Origin: Rhodocyclaceae bacterium
GTDB lineage: Bacteria; Pseudomonadota; Gammaproteobacteria; Burkholderiales; Rhodocyclaceae
Assembly (NCBI GenBank): GCA_028714035.1
Contig: JAQTNA010000019.1
Coordinates: 1-64,000 of the forward strand
Length of the DNA: 64,000 bases
Reading direction: 5' to 3'
Shown here: piece after piece, positions 41,433 to 50,147 of the stretch
Layout: every line of letters begins with the position of its first letter
How positions within the stretch are numbered: position 1 is the first letter of the stretch
Made by a program: the position numbers and the translations under genes
Notes under the pieces: model-generated
The model's input: the letters and a program-made list of their open reading frames with translations, nothing else
Databases searched by the model: none
Told to the model about the DNA's origin: nothing

Positions 41433-42824
41433 TCAACGCCACTTGCATGACTGCCAACGCAGCACCCCGGCGTTGTTCTGGGAATCGTTGGGGTGGCCGG
41501 AGTGGGACTCGCCGGAACAACAACAACGATCGCCCCCGTCGGCCTTGGCCTGGTACATCAAGCGATCGGCCTGATCCAGCAGTGACGCCTCGTCCTGGCC
41601 GTCGCCCGGATAGAAGGCCAGGCCGATGCTGGCCGTGACCAGGGCGCCTTGCCGATCAGTCACGACAGACGCCTGGCGCACGGCGTCCAGTATCTTGTGG
41701 CAGATCTTCCGGGCATCCTCCCTACCGGATACCCCGGAGAGGATGCAGGCAAATTCGTCGCCGCCGATGCGGGCCACGGTATCCTCTTCCCGCACGCAAC
41801 CCGAAAGATGGGTCGCCACGTTCCGCAGCAGGGCATCGCCGGCGCCATGCCCCGCCTCGTCGTTGATCTGCTTGAAGCCATCCAGATCCAGATAAAGCAG
41901 GGCAAAGCAGTTCTGCTCGCGCATCGCCCGGGCACGGGACTGCCCGAGGCGATCCAGGAACAGCGCGCGGTTGGGCAGGGCGGTCAGGTAGTCGTGGTGG
42001 GCGAGGTGTTCCAGGCGCCCCAGGGCGTGAATCCGCTGGCTGATATCCTGGGCGGTGAGGACGAAATGGGTGATCCGGCCGTATTCGTCCAGAAAGGGCC
42101 GGATCGAGGATTCCTGGTGATACAACTCGCCGCTCTTCTTGCGATTGGTGAGGACGGCCGAGAAGTTGCGCCCCTGGCGCAGCGTACCCCAGAGCACCGC
42201 GTAGAAGGAGTCGTCGTGGGCGCCGGAACTGAGGGTGTGGGGCGTCTTGCCCAGCAGTTCCGCCATCTCGTAGCCGGTGACGGTCTCGAAAGCCGGATTC
42301 ACATACTGGATGACGGCGTTTCGATCCGTGATCAGGGCCATCTCCTCCCGGGCGTCGAGCGAGCGCCTGAGCTTGTCCAGGTCGCCATTCAGGTGCGCCG
42401 AATGGTCAAGGGGATAGCGCAGGGACAGGATGAACTCATGCACCTTGGGCAACTTGACATGCTCGATCAGAACCTCCAGCTCCAGCCTCCGCCCGCCGGG
42501 CGCCTGGGCCAGGAAGCGGCGCCACTGCCCGTCGGAGAAATGGAAGTGGCAGCAGGCCACGTTGTAGCCGGGCGTTCCCGGCTTGAGAGGAAGCAGGGGG
42601 ATGAGGCTGCCGGCGGGAAGACCAACCAGGTCATCCCGGGCCATGCCGAACATTTCGGCGGCCACTTCATCACCATATCGGACGACGCCGCCCACATCCA
42701 GGATCAGGGTGCCCCGCTCGTGGTACCGGCCGTCGTGGCCTTGTGCCGAAAAAAAGGCATGATGGCCGAACGCCTGCGGCCACGTGGCCGTCTCGCGCTC
42801 CGAAACCATATCCCGTGTGTTCAT
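41433..42824 (-). CDS. PAS-PAS-GGDEF diguanylate cyclase
   Basis: This 463-residue cytosolic protein has two PAS domains (about 35-140 and 155-270), then a GGDEF domain (about 285-440) with the intact active-site motif IGGDEF and the Mg-binding aspartates (YLDLDGFKQIND), so it should make c-di-GMP. A run of cysteines near the C-terminus (GDRCCCSGESHSGH) is odd for the family and could bind metal. AGGGGG precedes the ATG. It lies downstream of the NarL-type pair on the same strand, with a candidate shared operator at 42985-43003 in the 245-base gap. Confidence 0.9.
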   Translation of the reverse strand: MNTRDMVSERETATWPQAFGHHAFFSAQGHDGRYHERGTLILDVGGVVRYGDEVAAEMFGMARDDLVGLPAGSLIPLLPLKPGTPGYNVACCHFHFSDGQWRRFLAQAPGGRRLELEVLIEHVKLPKVHEFILSLRYPLDHSAHLNGDLDKLRRSLDAREEMALITDRNAVIQYVNPAFETVTGYEMAELLGKTPHTLSSGAHDDSFYAVLWGTLRQGRNFSAVLTNRKKSGELYHQESSIRPFLDEYGRITHFVLTAQDISQRIHALGRLEHLAHHDYLTALPNRALFLDRLGQSRARAMREQNCFALLYLDLDGFKQINDEAGHGAGDALLRNVATHLSGCVREEDTVARIGGDEFACILSGVSGREDARKICHKILDAVRQASVVTDRQGALVTASIGLAFYPGDGQDEASLLDQADRLMYQAKADGGDRCCCSGESHSGHPNDSQNNAGVLRWQSCKWR

Positions 42825-42984
42825 GTTACCCCCTGATGCTGGATGTCGTCCGGCATCAGGTGAGGGGATGATCCCCTTCTACGTCACGCGATCCCAAAAC
42901 CGCGGCGCTGAGCCCTTGCAACACATGGGGCGCATTTTATTGCCGAGGCATGTCAGGGAAAATTGGGAAGAATACGTAAATTTG

Positions 42985-43003
42985 TCTAAGGAAATTACCT
43001 AGA
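42985..43003. promoter_or_regulatory. 19-base dyad upstream of the PAS-GGDEF gene, candidate operator
   Basis: TCTAAGGAAATTACCTAGA pairs at seven of nine positions around a central A. It shares CTAAGGAAATT with the dyad at 14106-14124 (reverse strand). It is about 160 bases upstream of the PAS-GGDEF start and just downstream of the response regulator stop. Confidence 0.45.
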
Positions 43004-43069
43004 ACAATGCGTTTGCGCAATACAGCAGGAATGACTCCAGGCAAACCACGGAAGGTGGGGCGCCCGCTC

Positions 43070-43732
43070 TCAGGCCTGAATCACCTTGGAGCGTATGGCC
43101 AGGCGCACCAGTTGGGCGGCATTCTGGAGCCGCAGCTTCTTCATGATATTGGTGTAATGCACGCCCACCGTCTTGGGGCTGATGGACAGGTCTTCGGCGA
43201 TTTCCGCCACCGTCTGGCCCTCGGCGAACAGGCGGAAGAGCTGGAACTCCCGGGAAGACAGCACCCGCAAGGGGTCGTCGCCACCGTGGGCGACCTGGCG
43301 CACGGCCACCTCCAGAACCCGTTCGGGGTCAATGAAGGGATTGCCGCAGGCCACGGTGCGCACCGCCTCCACCATCTGGCCCATGCCGCCGTTCTTGGTC
43401 AGGTAGCCCGTCGCCCCGGCCTCCAGCGCCCTCTGGATCATGGTCTCGCTGTCGTGCATGGAGAAGATCAGCACGCGCGCAGACGCATCCCGGGCCTTGA
43501 GCCGGCGCAGCACCTCCAGCCCCCCCATGCCCGGCATGGACAGATCCAGGACCACCACGTCCGGCTGGCATTGATCATACAGCGCGCAGGCCATTTCCCC
43601 GTCGCCGGCCTCGGCCACGACCCGGATGTCGGGCATGGTTTCCAGCAGCCGGCGATAACCGTCCCGGACCACGGGGTGGTCATCCACCAATAGCACCTGG
43701 ATGGGCCTGTCGGCGTTCCTGGGCTCGTTCAT
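43070..43732 (-). CDS. NarL/FixJ-family response regulator
   Basis: This 220-residue protein has a receiver domain with D63 (VVLDLSMPGMGG), the acidic pair DDH and the switch lysine (YLTKNG), and a C-terminal LuxR-type helix-turn-helix (about 150-215, TVAEIAEDLSISPKTVGVHYTNIMKKL). It is coupled by ATGA overlap to the upstream kinase, its cognate partner. Its targets are unknown; the shared dyads near 14106 and 42985 are candidates. Confidence 0.94.
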   Translation of the reverse strand: MNEPRNADRPIQVLLVDDHPVVRDGYRRLLETMPDIRVVAEAGDGEMACALYDQCQPDVVVLDLSMPGMGGLEVLRRLKARDASARVLIFSMHDSETMIQRALEAGATGYLTKNGGMGQMVEAVRTVACGNPFIDPERVLEVAVRQVAHGGDDPLRVLSSREFQLFRLFAEGQTVAEIAEDLSISPKTVGVHYTNIMKKLRLQNAAQLVRLAIRSKVIQA

Positions 43733-45237
43733 TCATCCTCCTGTGGCCGATTGGCGATGGGCAACCGGGCTTCAATGCGTACCCCACCGCCGGGCGGGCT
43801 GCTCAGGTCGAATTCCCCCCCCACCGCGGCGGCGCGCTCGCGCATGCCCAGGAGGCCCATGCCCCGGTGCGCATCCCCCGGAGAGAGAGGCTTGCCGTCA
43901 TTCTCCAGAAAGAGGATCAGTGCGGCGCCCTGCTCGTCCGTCACGCGCCTCAGACTGATGCGGACCCGGCTGGCCTGGGCATGCTTGGCGACGTTGGTCA
44001 GCCCCTCCTGGACGATGCGATAAGCGGTGATATTGAGGGACTCCCCCATACCTTCCAGGCCATCCTCCAGGAACAGTTCGCAGCGCACGCCGGGGCGATG
44101 CTTTTGCCACTGAGAGACCATATCCCGCAGGCTGTCGGCCAGGCCGAGGGAATCCAGCAGGGCGGGCCGCAACTCCCCCACCAGCCTGCGAATCACCCGG
44201 TTCACCTCGGCCGCACTCTCGCTGATGGCCTGGGCGCTGGCAAGTGCCTGGGCATCCTGGCCGGTGCTCCGGCCCAGACGCAGGGATTCCGCCTCGGCCT
44301 GAATGGCGGCCAGCCACTGGCCCAATTCGTCATGCAGTTCCCGCGCCAGGTGGCGGCGCTCCTGCTCCAGCAGCTTGAAGGTACGCTGGGTCAGTCTGCG
44401 GTTCTCCGCCAGCAGAGCCTGGGCCCGTTGCTCGCTTTTCTTGAGCGTCTCCTCGACGCGCTTGCGCTCGCTGATCTCGGTGACGACACCCCCTATGGCC
44501 GCGACGCCCCCCGCGCCATCCAGGATGGGGAAATGGGAAATCAACCAGTGCCTCAGCATGCCCGACGCCGATGGCAGTTCGCCGGACATTTCGACGTTGA
44601 GGATGGGCTGCCCGGTGAGGACGATGCTCTCCAGCATGGCCAGGAGTTCCGGCGCAAGTACCGGCACGACTTCGCCAACCGTCCTGCCCAGGTGGCTCTC
44701 GGTCGGAGCACCGATGATCCGGGCGAGCGCGTCGTTGATCCGCAGGTGGCGGAAATCCGTATCCAGCACCACCATGCCCACGGGCGAGGCGCTGAAAAAG
44801 GCATTCAGCAGGGCTTCCCTCTGGCTAAGCGCCTCCTCCGCAGCAATCCGCGCCTGATGTTCCCGCGCCTCCCTCAGGCTGCGCCGGATCACGGTGGACA
44901 GGCGCGACAGGCGGCTCTTGAGCACGAAGTCCCAGGCACCCTGCTTGAGCAGCTCCACCGCCTCTTCCTCGCCTATGGTGCCCGACACCAGGATGACCGG
45001 GACCATCGGACGGCGACTCGTGATCAGTTTCAGGGTCTGGAGAAAATCCATCCCGGGCACGCTGTAGTCGGAAAGGATCACGTCCCAACCGCCCGCATCC
45101 AGGGCCGCACACAGGTGGTCCTGCCGACTGACCCAGGTCAGGCTCGCCTCCGGCTCCTGCCGGCGCAACTCGCGCTGCATCAGCAGGAAGTCCGCCGCCT
45201 CGTCCTCGATCACCAACAGTCTAAGCGTGTCGCTCAT
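43729..45237 (-). CDS. Receiver-PAS-HisKA_3 histidine kinase (NarX/UhpB type)
   Basis: This 502-residue soluble kinase has an N-terminal receiver (about 5-125, D57 in ILSDYSVPGMD), one PAS domain (about 145-265), a coiled coil, a HisKA_3 dimerisation domain with the phospho-acceptor in LARELHDELGQ (about residue 300) and an HATPase domain (EGLTNVAKHA, GMGLLGMRERAAAVGG). The receiver at the front means it is itself controlled by phosphorylation from another kinase, or acts as an internal relay. It is coupled to the LuxR-type regulator gene by a four-base overlap. Confidence 0.93.
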   Translation of the reverse strand: MSDTLRLLVIEDEAADFLLMQRELRRQEPEASLTWVSRQDHLCAALDAGGWDVILSDYSVPGMDFLQTLKLITSRRPMVPVILVSGTIGEEEAVELLKQGAWDFVLKSRLSRLSTVIRRSLREAREHQARIAAEEALSQREALLNAFFSASPVGMVVLDTDFRHLRINDALARIIGAPTESHLGRTVGEVVPVLAPELLAMLESIVLTGQPILNVEMSGELPSASGMLRHWLISHFPILDGAGGVAAIGGVVTEISERKRVEETLKKSEQRAQALLAENRRLTQRTFKLLEQERRHLARELHDELGQWLAAIQAEAESLRLGRSTGQDAQALASAQAISESAAEVNRVIRRLVGELRPALLDSLGLADSLRDMVSQWQKHRPGVRCELFLEDGLEGMGESLNITAYRIVQEGLTNVAKHAQASRVRISLRRVTDEQGAALILFLENDGKPLSPGDAHRGMGLLGMRERAAAVGGEFDLSSPPGGGVRIEARLPIANRPQEDE

Positions 45238-45397
45238 CTCATGTCCCGGGATGCCCTGTCATGCCCGAACCCAGCCGGCATGGCCTCGGCAGGAAGTTTA
45301 CCCTGAAAGCAGGCCCGGACAACATGGTGCACCGCGAAGACGTTAGCCGCACCGCCGGCGATAAAATGAACCAATACCCCCACTAAATGTATAGCCA

Positions 45398-45425
45398 TTA
45401 CAAGCTCCTGAATTGCCTGCATAAT
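45398..45425 (+). promoter_or_regulatory. Candidate sigma-70 promoter of the Frd-Hdr-Kor-Flx operon
   Basis: TTACAA (45398-45403) and CATAAT (45420-45425) are separated by 16 bases, about 40 bases upstream of the first gene's ATG at 45466. The -10 matches five of six consensus positions, the -35 is weaker. There is no good FNR box in the gap. Confidence 0.35.
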
Positions 45426-45465
45426 ACGGCCCGTTCAAGAATCCAACCTGGCATGAGGAACGGGC

Positions 45466-46191
45466 ATGGGCAGCGCATCGGCGGCGGGTCACGGCATCAA
45501 CATCACCCACGACAAGGCGAAGGATCGCCATGTCACCGTCTACGTGATGGGCAAGGCCTGCCTGGTCCCGGGCGACGCCACCATCATGGGCGCCATCGAG
45601 TACGCCGGCCACCAGATCATCCGCGGCGCCGGCTGCCGCGAAGGCTACTGCGGCGCCTGCGCCACCCTCTACCGCCTCCCCGGCGACTACAGGATCCGTA
45701 CCGGCCTGGCCTGCACCACCCTGGTGGAGGACGGCATGACCCTGGCCCAGTTCCCCTCGATCCCCGCCGGGAAAGCCATCTACGACATCGAGACCTTGAA
45801 GCCGGACGTCAGCGCCATCGCCCAGACCTATCCCGTGGTCTTCCGCTGCGTGGCCTGCAATACCTGCACCAAGTCCTGCCCCCAGGGCCTCCAGGTCATG
45901 GACTACGTCCAGGCCGCGAAGAGGGGCGACATCGCCCAGGTCATGGATCTCTCCTTCTACTGCGTGGCCTGCGGCCTGTGCATGCTGCGCTGCCCCGCCG
46001 AGATCACCCAGCCCCTGGTTGCCACCCTGGCCAAGCGCCTCTACGGCCGCCACCTGAGGAAGGAAAGCCGGGAACTGGCCGAGCGTGTGCGGCAGGTGGA
46101 GGATGGCAGCTTCGACCCGGAATACGCCGAACTCATGGCCATGAGCCGCGAGGCCCTGTCCCAGCGCTATTACGCGCGGGACATGGAGTAA
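45466..46191 (+). CDS. Fumarate reductase-like iron-sulfur subunit (TfrB/FrdB type with two [4Fe-4S] sites)
   Basis: This 241-residue protein begins with a plant-type [2Fe-2S] domain (C57-x4-C62-x2-C65-x17-C83) and continues with two ferredoxin-type sites, C128-x2-C-x2-C-x3-C138P and C166-x2-C-x2-C-x3-C176P. Ordinary SdhB/FrdB replaces part of the last site by a [3Fe-4S] pattern; here both are complete, as in thiol:fumarate reductase TfrB and in HdrC. It would carry electrons to the flavoprotein encoded next. No cytochrome b or membrane anchor gene is nearby, so the enzyme should be soluble. GAGGAA lies seven bases before the ATG. It opens the fourteen-gene cluster. Confidence 0.85.
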   Translation: MGSASAAGHGINITHDKAKDRHVTVYVMGKACLVPGDATIMGAIEYAGHQIIRGAGCREGYCGACATLYRLPGDYRIRTGLACTTLVEDGMTLAQFPSIPAGKAIYDIETLKPDVSAIAQTYPVVFRCVACNTCTKSCPQGLQVMDYVQAAKRGDIAQVMDLSFYCVACGLCMLRCPAEITQPLVATLAKRLYGRHLRKESRELAERVRQVEDGSFDPEYAELMAMSREALSQRYYARDME

Positions 46192-46203
46192 TGTAGGGCC
46201 GGC

Positions 46204-46280
46204 GTAGGTCGGGTTTCAACCCGACAAGGGTAACAACAGGAATTTCAGCATCACCGGAGTCGGGCAAAAGCCCGGCCCAC
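46204..46280. repeat. Twin-hairpin GTGGG...CCCAC element, copy 3 (in operon)
   Basis: Two hairpins, GGTCGGGTTTCAACCCGAC and GTCGGGCAAAAGCCCGGC, separated by about 33 bases and ending in CCCAC. It fills most of the 163-base gap between the iron-sulfur and flavoprotein genes of the fumarate-reductase-like pair and may uncouple or tune their expression. Confidence 0.7.
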
Positions 46281-46354
46281 AGCAGCAAAACTCTACCGAC
46301 CATCGAGTCGGATAAAAAACATACCGTTCCCAAAGAGGACCGGAGGAGACAAGC

Positions 46355-48067
46355 ATGTATCCCGAGTACATGGCAGCTTCGCTGCGCATGGTGGACGAGA
46401 CGCGCGCTCGCCGCCTGGAACTGGCGAAGAAGCCCGAGCCCGTATACCCGCCCATGGACGCGGCCGAACGCCGTGCCGTCCTGGAGGGCTTTCATCCGGA
46501 TTTCAAGTCGGACGCCCGCCGGCCGGTACGGGTCGGTCCCAACCGGGGCGACATCCTCACCACCGAGGTGGCCCACCTGCTGGAATCCCACTCCTGGCTC
46601 AGGCCGGAGCAGGTGGACCTTTCCCGCCCGGACTTCGAGACCGACCTGCTGATCATCGGCGGCGGCGGCGCCGGCTGCAACGCCGCGCTCACGGCCATGA
46701 AGGAGCACGGCGTGCGCTCCCTGATCGCCACCAAGCTGCGCATGGGCGACGCCAACACCATGATGTCGGAGGGCGGCATGCAGGCCGCCGTGGCCCGCGC
46801 CGACTCCCCCACCCGGCACTACCTGGACGCCCTGGGCGGCGGCCACTTCGAGAACAAGCCGGAACTGGTCCGCGCCCTGACCGAAGACGCGCCCAAGGTG
46901 GTGCAGTACCTGGAAAACCTGGGCGTGGTCTGGGACAAGGAAGCCGACGGCAGCCTGCAAGTCCTGCACGGCGGCGGCACCTCCCGGAAGCGCATGCTCT
47001 CCTGCCGCGACCACATCGGCGCCATGATCATGCGCACCCTCATGGACGAGGTGAAGAACCACCCGGACATGATAGAGGTGAAGGAATTCATGCCGGCGGT
47101 GGAACTCATCCGGGACGAGGAAGGACGCTGCGCCGGCGCCATCCTGTACAGCATGGACAGCGAGGAATTCTTCGTCGTCCGGGCCAAGGCCACCCTGATC
47201 GCCACCGGCGGCTTCGGCCGGCTGCACATCCGGGGCTTCGACACCACCAATCATTACGGCGCCACGGGCGACGGCCTGGTCCTGGCCTACCGGGCCGGCG
47301 CCAGGCTCATGTACATGGATTCCGTCCAGTACCACCCGACGGGGGCCGCGTTCCCGGAGCAGATCGCCGGCTTTTTGATCACGGAGAAGGTGCGCGGCGC
47401 GGGCGGCCAGCCCCTGAACAAGGACGGCGAACTGTTCGTCTTCCCCCGGGAGCCCCGGGACATCGAGGCCTCGGCCATCATCCGGGAATGCGTGCAGAAC
47501 GGCGGCGGCATAGCGACGCCTTCGGGCCGGGTCGGCGTCTGGCTCGATTCGCCCATCATTGACCTGATCCACGGCGAGGGCTACACGGCGCACCACTTCG
47601 CCGCCATCCACCGCCAGTTCCTGCGCTATGACCTGGACATCACCCGGGTGCCCATGCTCATCTACCCCTCGCTCCATTACCAGAACGGCGGCGTGGAGAT
47701 CAACGAGCGCTGCGAGACCAACCTGCCCGGCCTGTACGTGGCGGGCGAGGCCAGCGGCGGCGTCCATGGGCGCAACCGCCTCATGGGCAACTCGGTGCTG
47801 GACTACAACGTCTTCGGACGCCGGGCGGGCCTCTTCGCCGGCGAGTACGTGAAGAACACGACCCTGGCGCCGCTCACCCTGTCCCACCTGGATCGCCACG
47901 AACGGGATCTGGCCGACGCCGGGGTGGACAGCGAGCTGGTGACCCCCATCCTCCTGCCTTCCTATGCCCCCGAGGATGTAAAGAAACGCCAACTGATACG
48001 GGGCGGCAACGTCCTGCCCGGCTCCTCCGTGCTCCGGAACCGCCTGCACAGCGACGCAACCCTCTGA
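46355..48067 (+). CDS. Fumarate reductase/succinate dehydrogenase-like flavoprotein (TfrA/FrdA type)
   Basis: This 570-residue subunit has the FAD-binding motif LLIIGGGGAGCNAA only at about residue 98, after an N-terminal extension (MYPEYMAASLRMVDETRARR onward) characteristic of a soluble subgroup near Hdr-type genes. Catalytic features of fumarate reductases are kept: the histidine in QYHPTG, the arginine in VRGAGGQPL, and the FAD segment AGEASGGVHGRNRLMGNSVLD. It should interconvert fumarate and succinate, with electrons from the iron-sulfur partner. GGAGGAG precedes the ATG. The direction of catalysis and the electron donor are inferred from context; Tfr-type enzymes use thiols, menaquinol or Hdr-type partners. 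Confidence 0.87.
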   Translation: MYPEYMAASLRMVDETRARRLELAKKPEPVYPPMDAAERRAVLEGFHPDFKSDARRPVRVGPNRGDILTTEVAHLLESHSWLRPEQVDLSRPDFETDLLIIGGGGAGCNAALTAMKEHGVRSLIATKLRMGDANTMMSEGGMQAAVARADSPTRHYLDALGGGHFENKPELVRALTEDAPKVVQYLENLGVVWDKEADGSLQVLHGGGTSRKRMLSCRDHIGAMIMRTLMDEVKNHPDMIEVKEFMPAVELIRDEEGRCAGAILYSMDSEEFFVVRAKATLIATGGFGRLHIRGFDTTNHYGATGDGLVLAYRAGARLMYMDSVQYHPTGAAFPEQIAGFLITEKVRGAGGQPLNKDGELFVFPREPRDIEASAIIRECVQNGGGIATPSGRVGVWLDSPIIDLIHGEGYTAHHFAAIHRQFLRYDLDITRVPMLIYPSLHYQNGGVEINERCETNLPGLYVAGEASGGVHGRNRLMGNSVLDYNVFGRRAGLFAGEYVKNTTLAPLTLSHLDRHERDLADAGVDSELVTPILLPSYAPEDVKKRQLIRGGNVLPGSSVLRNRLHSDATL

Positions 48068-48071
48068 CATC

Positions 48072-48605
48072 ATGAGCGAAATCAACGACAAGCTGGTGGA
48101 GTTCGTGCGCACCGCCCTGAGCTTCGAACTCAGCGGCGAGCACTTCTACCGTCACGCGGCCGAGATCACCCAGCACCCCAAGGGCAAGGCCATGTTCCTG
48201 CGCCTGGCGGAACAGGAGCGGGCGCACGGGGAGGAGATCGGCGCCCTGTTCGCCTCCATCATCGGCGAGCATGAATGGCGGCGCGTCTCGGCCGAGGAAT
48301 CGTCCCACCCCCACCCCTCCGCCCTGGTGGAGCGCCTGGAGAAGGACGTGGCGGCCCGCGCCCACGGCGAGGTAGCGGACGACGCCCAGGCCCTGCGCCT
48401 GGCCCTGGAACTGGAAAGGCGCGCCATCCTGTTCTTCGATGAACTGGCGACCCATACCGGCGATCCGGCCCTGGTGGAGGTGATCCGGAAGCTGGCGGAC
48501 GAGGAGCGTTTCCACTACGACTTCATCCAGGGCCAGCTGGACAGCGTCCAGAACGTGGGCGTCTGGATGGATTCCGCGGAATTCCGCGTAGATGGCCGCT
48601 TCTAA
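48072..48605 (+). CDS. Rubrerythrin-like diiron protein without a rubredoxin domain
   Basis: This 177-residue protein is a four-helix bundle with two E-xxH pairs, EQERAH and EERFHY, plus glutamates in ELSGEHFY and ELERRA, the full diiron ligand set of the rubrerythrin/ferritin-like family. The usual rubredoxin-type Fe(SCys)4 domain is missing. Such proteins remove peroxide or oxygen. It begins four bases after the flavoprotein stop and directly before hdrC, so it is built into the operon, probably to protect oxygen-sensitive iron-sulfur and radical enzymes encoded here. An electron donor must be one of the ferredoxins or a separate rubredoxin. Confidence 0.87.
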   Translation: MSEINDKLVEFVRTALSFELSGEHFYRHAAEITQHPKGKAMFLRLAEQERAHGEEIGALFASIIGEHEWRRVSAEESSHPHPSALVERLEKDVAARAHGEVADDAQALRLALELERRAILFFDELATHTGDPALVEVIRKLADEERFHYDFIQGQLDSVQNVGVWMDSAEFRVDGRF

Positions 48606-48615
48606 GAGATCGAGC

Positions 48616-49035
48616 ATGAGCGCCCCCATCAGACTCAGCTCGGCCCGTCTCTCCCGGCCCTTCGTGGCCCAGGTGGAGAGAATCAGCGGCCAGAAGCTCC
48701 TGGCCTGCTACCAGTGCGGCAAATGTTCCGCCGGCTGCCCCATGGCGGCCCACATGGACATCCTGCCCAACCAGATCATCCGCCTGGCCCAGCTGGGCAT
48801 GAGCGAGAAGTTGCAGGCCTGCGACGCCATCTGGACCTGCGTCTCCTGCATGACCTGCAACAGCCGCTGCCCGAAGAACGTGAAGATCGCCGAGGTCATC
48901 GAGGCCATCCGGGAGACCGTGCTGCGCACGAACCAGCGCCAGGACCGGCTGAAGCTGGGCGACATCCCGCGGGAAACCCTGGCCGCCCTGCCCCCCATCG
49001 CCCTGATTTCCAGCCTGCGGAAGCTCTCGTCATGA
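48616..49035 (+). CDS. hdrC: Heterodisulfide reductase-like subunit C
   Basis: This 139-residue protein has two [4Fe-4S] motifs, C31-x2-C34-x2-C37-x3-C41P and C75-x2-C78-x2-C81-x3-C85P, within the HdrC pattern (LLACYQCGKCSAGCPM; WTCVSCMTCNSRCPK). It wires the HdrA bifurcating subunit to HdrB. The ATG at 48616 was chosen over one 24 bases upstream that overlaps the diiron gene. The length fits HdrC of soluble HdrABC complexes. hdrB follows after a 223-base repeat-filled gap. In an organism without coenzymes M and B the disulfide or other acceptor must differ from the methanogen one. Confidence 0.9.
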   Translation: MSAPIRLSSARLSRPFVAQVERISGQKLLACYQCGKCSAGCPMAAHMDILPNQIIRLAQLGMSEKLQACDAIWTCVSCMTCNSRCPKNVKIAEVIEAIRETVLRTNQRQDRLKLGDIPRETLAALPPIALISSLRKLSS

Positions 49036-49052
49036 ATCCCGGGATGCCTATT

Positions 49053-49230
49053 GAACCGCAGGGGCGCCAAGGCGCAGCGAACATCCGTGAGACTCTGCAA
49101 GCGGTTCGCGGCAAGCGAACAGCAGCACTTCACCCCCTTAGAAGGGTATCGGACACGCTCACCGCTCCCTGCCTGGCGCTGACCGGAAAATGCCTTTCTC
49201 TGCGCCTCCGCGCCTCTGCGGTGAATTCAT
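49053..49230 (+). repeat. GCAGAGGCGCAGAG long palindromic element, copy 4 (hdrB leader)
   Basis: Left arm GAACCGCAGGGGCGCCAAGG (more diverged), right arm CTTTCTCTGCGCCTCC then GCGCCTCTGCGGTGAA, ending about 30 bases before the hdrB ATG at 49259. It splits hdrC from hdrB, two genes whose products bind each other. Confidence 0.82.
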
Positions 49231-49258
49231 TGCCTTTACCGACACTGGGGTTCCAGCC

Positions 49259-50137
49259 ATGAAGCTTTCCTACTACCCCGGCTGCACCATGAAGAATGCC
49301 GCGCGGAACTTCGATGAGACCACGGTCTCGTCGCTCGCCCGCCTGGACGTGGAGGTGAAGGAGCTGGATCGCTGGAACTGCTGCGGCACGGTGCATGGGC
49401 TAGCCTCCGACGACCTGATCCACCTCGCCGCCCCGGTGAGCAACCTGATCCGGGCCAGGGAGGAAGACGCGAGCGAGTTCATGACCTCCTGCGCCATGTG
49501 CTACAACACCCTGAAGCGGGCCAACCAGCGGGTGCGCGCCAGCAAGGAGACCCTGTCCACGCTCAACGACTTCCTCTCGCTGGAAGAAACGAACTACCAG
49601 GGCGACGTGGAAGTGCGGCATCTGCTGGAGTTCCTGCGCGACCGGGTCGGCTTCGATCGCGTCGCCGCGAGAGTCGTCAAGCCGCTCACGGGCCTCAAGG
49701 TCGCCTGCTACTACGGCTGCATGCTGGTGCGCCCGACGGAAGTCGCCTTCGATGATTCCGAGAACCCTCGGGTCATGGAGAACCTGGCCACCGCCCTGGG
49801 CGCGACACCGGTGCCCTTCCCCGCGAAGACCGAGTGCTGCGGCGCCTACCACGTGGTGGACCGGCCGGACATCGTGGCCCGGCGCACCGAGCGCATCGTG
49901 GGTTCGGCCCATGATCACCAAGCCGATCTGGTGCTGGTGAGCTGCCCCCTGTGCGCCCACAACCTGGATCACCGGCAGGCGGACGCCAAGCGCCTGAACC
50001 CGGATTTCCATCACCTGCCGGTGCTCTATTTCACTCAAGCGATGGCCATCGCCCTGGGTTGCGCGGACGCCGCCCTGGATCTGGACCTGCACCACATCGC
50101 CCCCCAGCCGGTCCTGGCCGACCGGGGCCTGGGCTGA
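49259..50137 (+). CDS. hdrB: Heterodisulfide reductase-like subunit B (two CCG domains)
   Basis: This 292-residue protein carries two complete cysteine-rich CCG domains: C9, C41-C42, C78 and C81 (YPGCTMKN, WNCCGTVHG, SCAMCYNTL), then C150/C154, C193-C194, C229 and C232 (CYYGCMLVRP, ECCGAYHVV, SCPLCAHNL). In methanogen HdrB each domain binds a non-cubane [4Fe-4S] cluster that splits a disulfide. Both sites look intact, so real disulfide-type chemistry, or electron transfer to the fumarate-reductase-like pair, is possible. Related CCG proteins (SdhE) serve as electron-transfer subunits of some succinate dehydrogenases and fumarate reductases. The leader comes from the upstream palindromic element. 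Confidence 0.92.
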   Translation: MKLSYYPGCTMKNAARNFDETTVSSLARLDVEVKELDRWNCCGTVHGLASDDLIHLAAPVSNLIRAREEDASEFMTSCAMCYNTLKRANQRVRASKETLSTLNDFLSLEETNYQGDVEVRHLLEFLRDRVGFDRVAARVVKPLTGLKVACYYGCMLVRPTEVAFDDSENPRVMENLATALGATPVPFPAKTECCGAYHVVDRPDIVARRTERIVGSAHDHQADLVLVSCPLCAHNLDHRQADAKRLNPDFHHLPVLYFTQAMAIALGCADAALDLDLHHIAPQPVLADRGLG

Positions 50138-50147
50138 GGAGACACTT

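Noticed and set aside
45466-48067. Ordinary succinate dehydrogenase sdhAB
   Set aside because: No sdhCD, an extra complete [4Fe-4S] motif in the small subunit and a long N-terminal extension in the flavoprotein.
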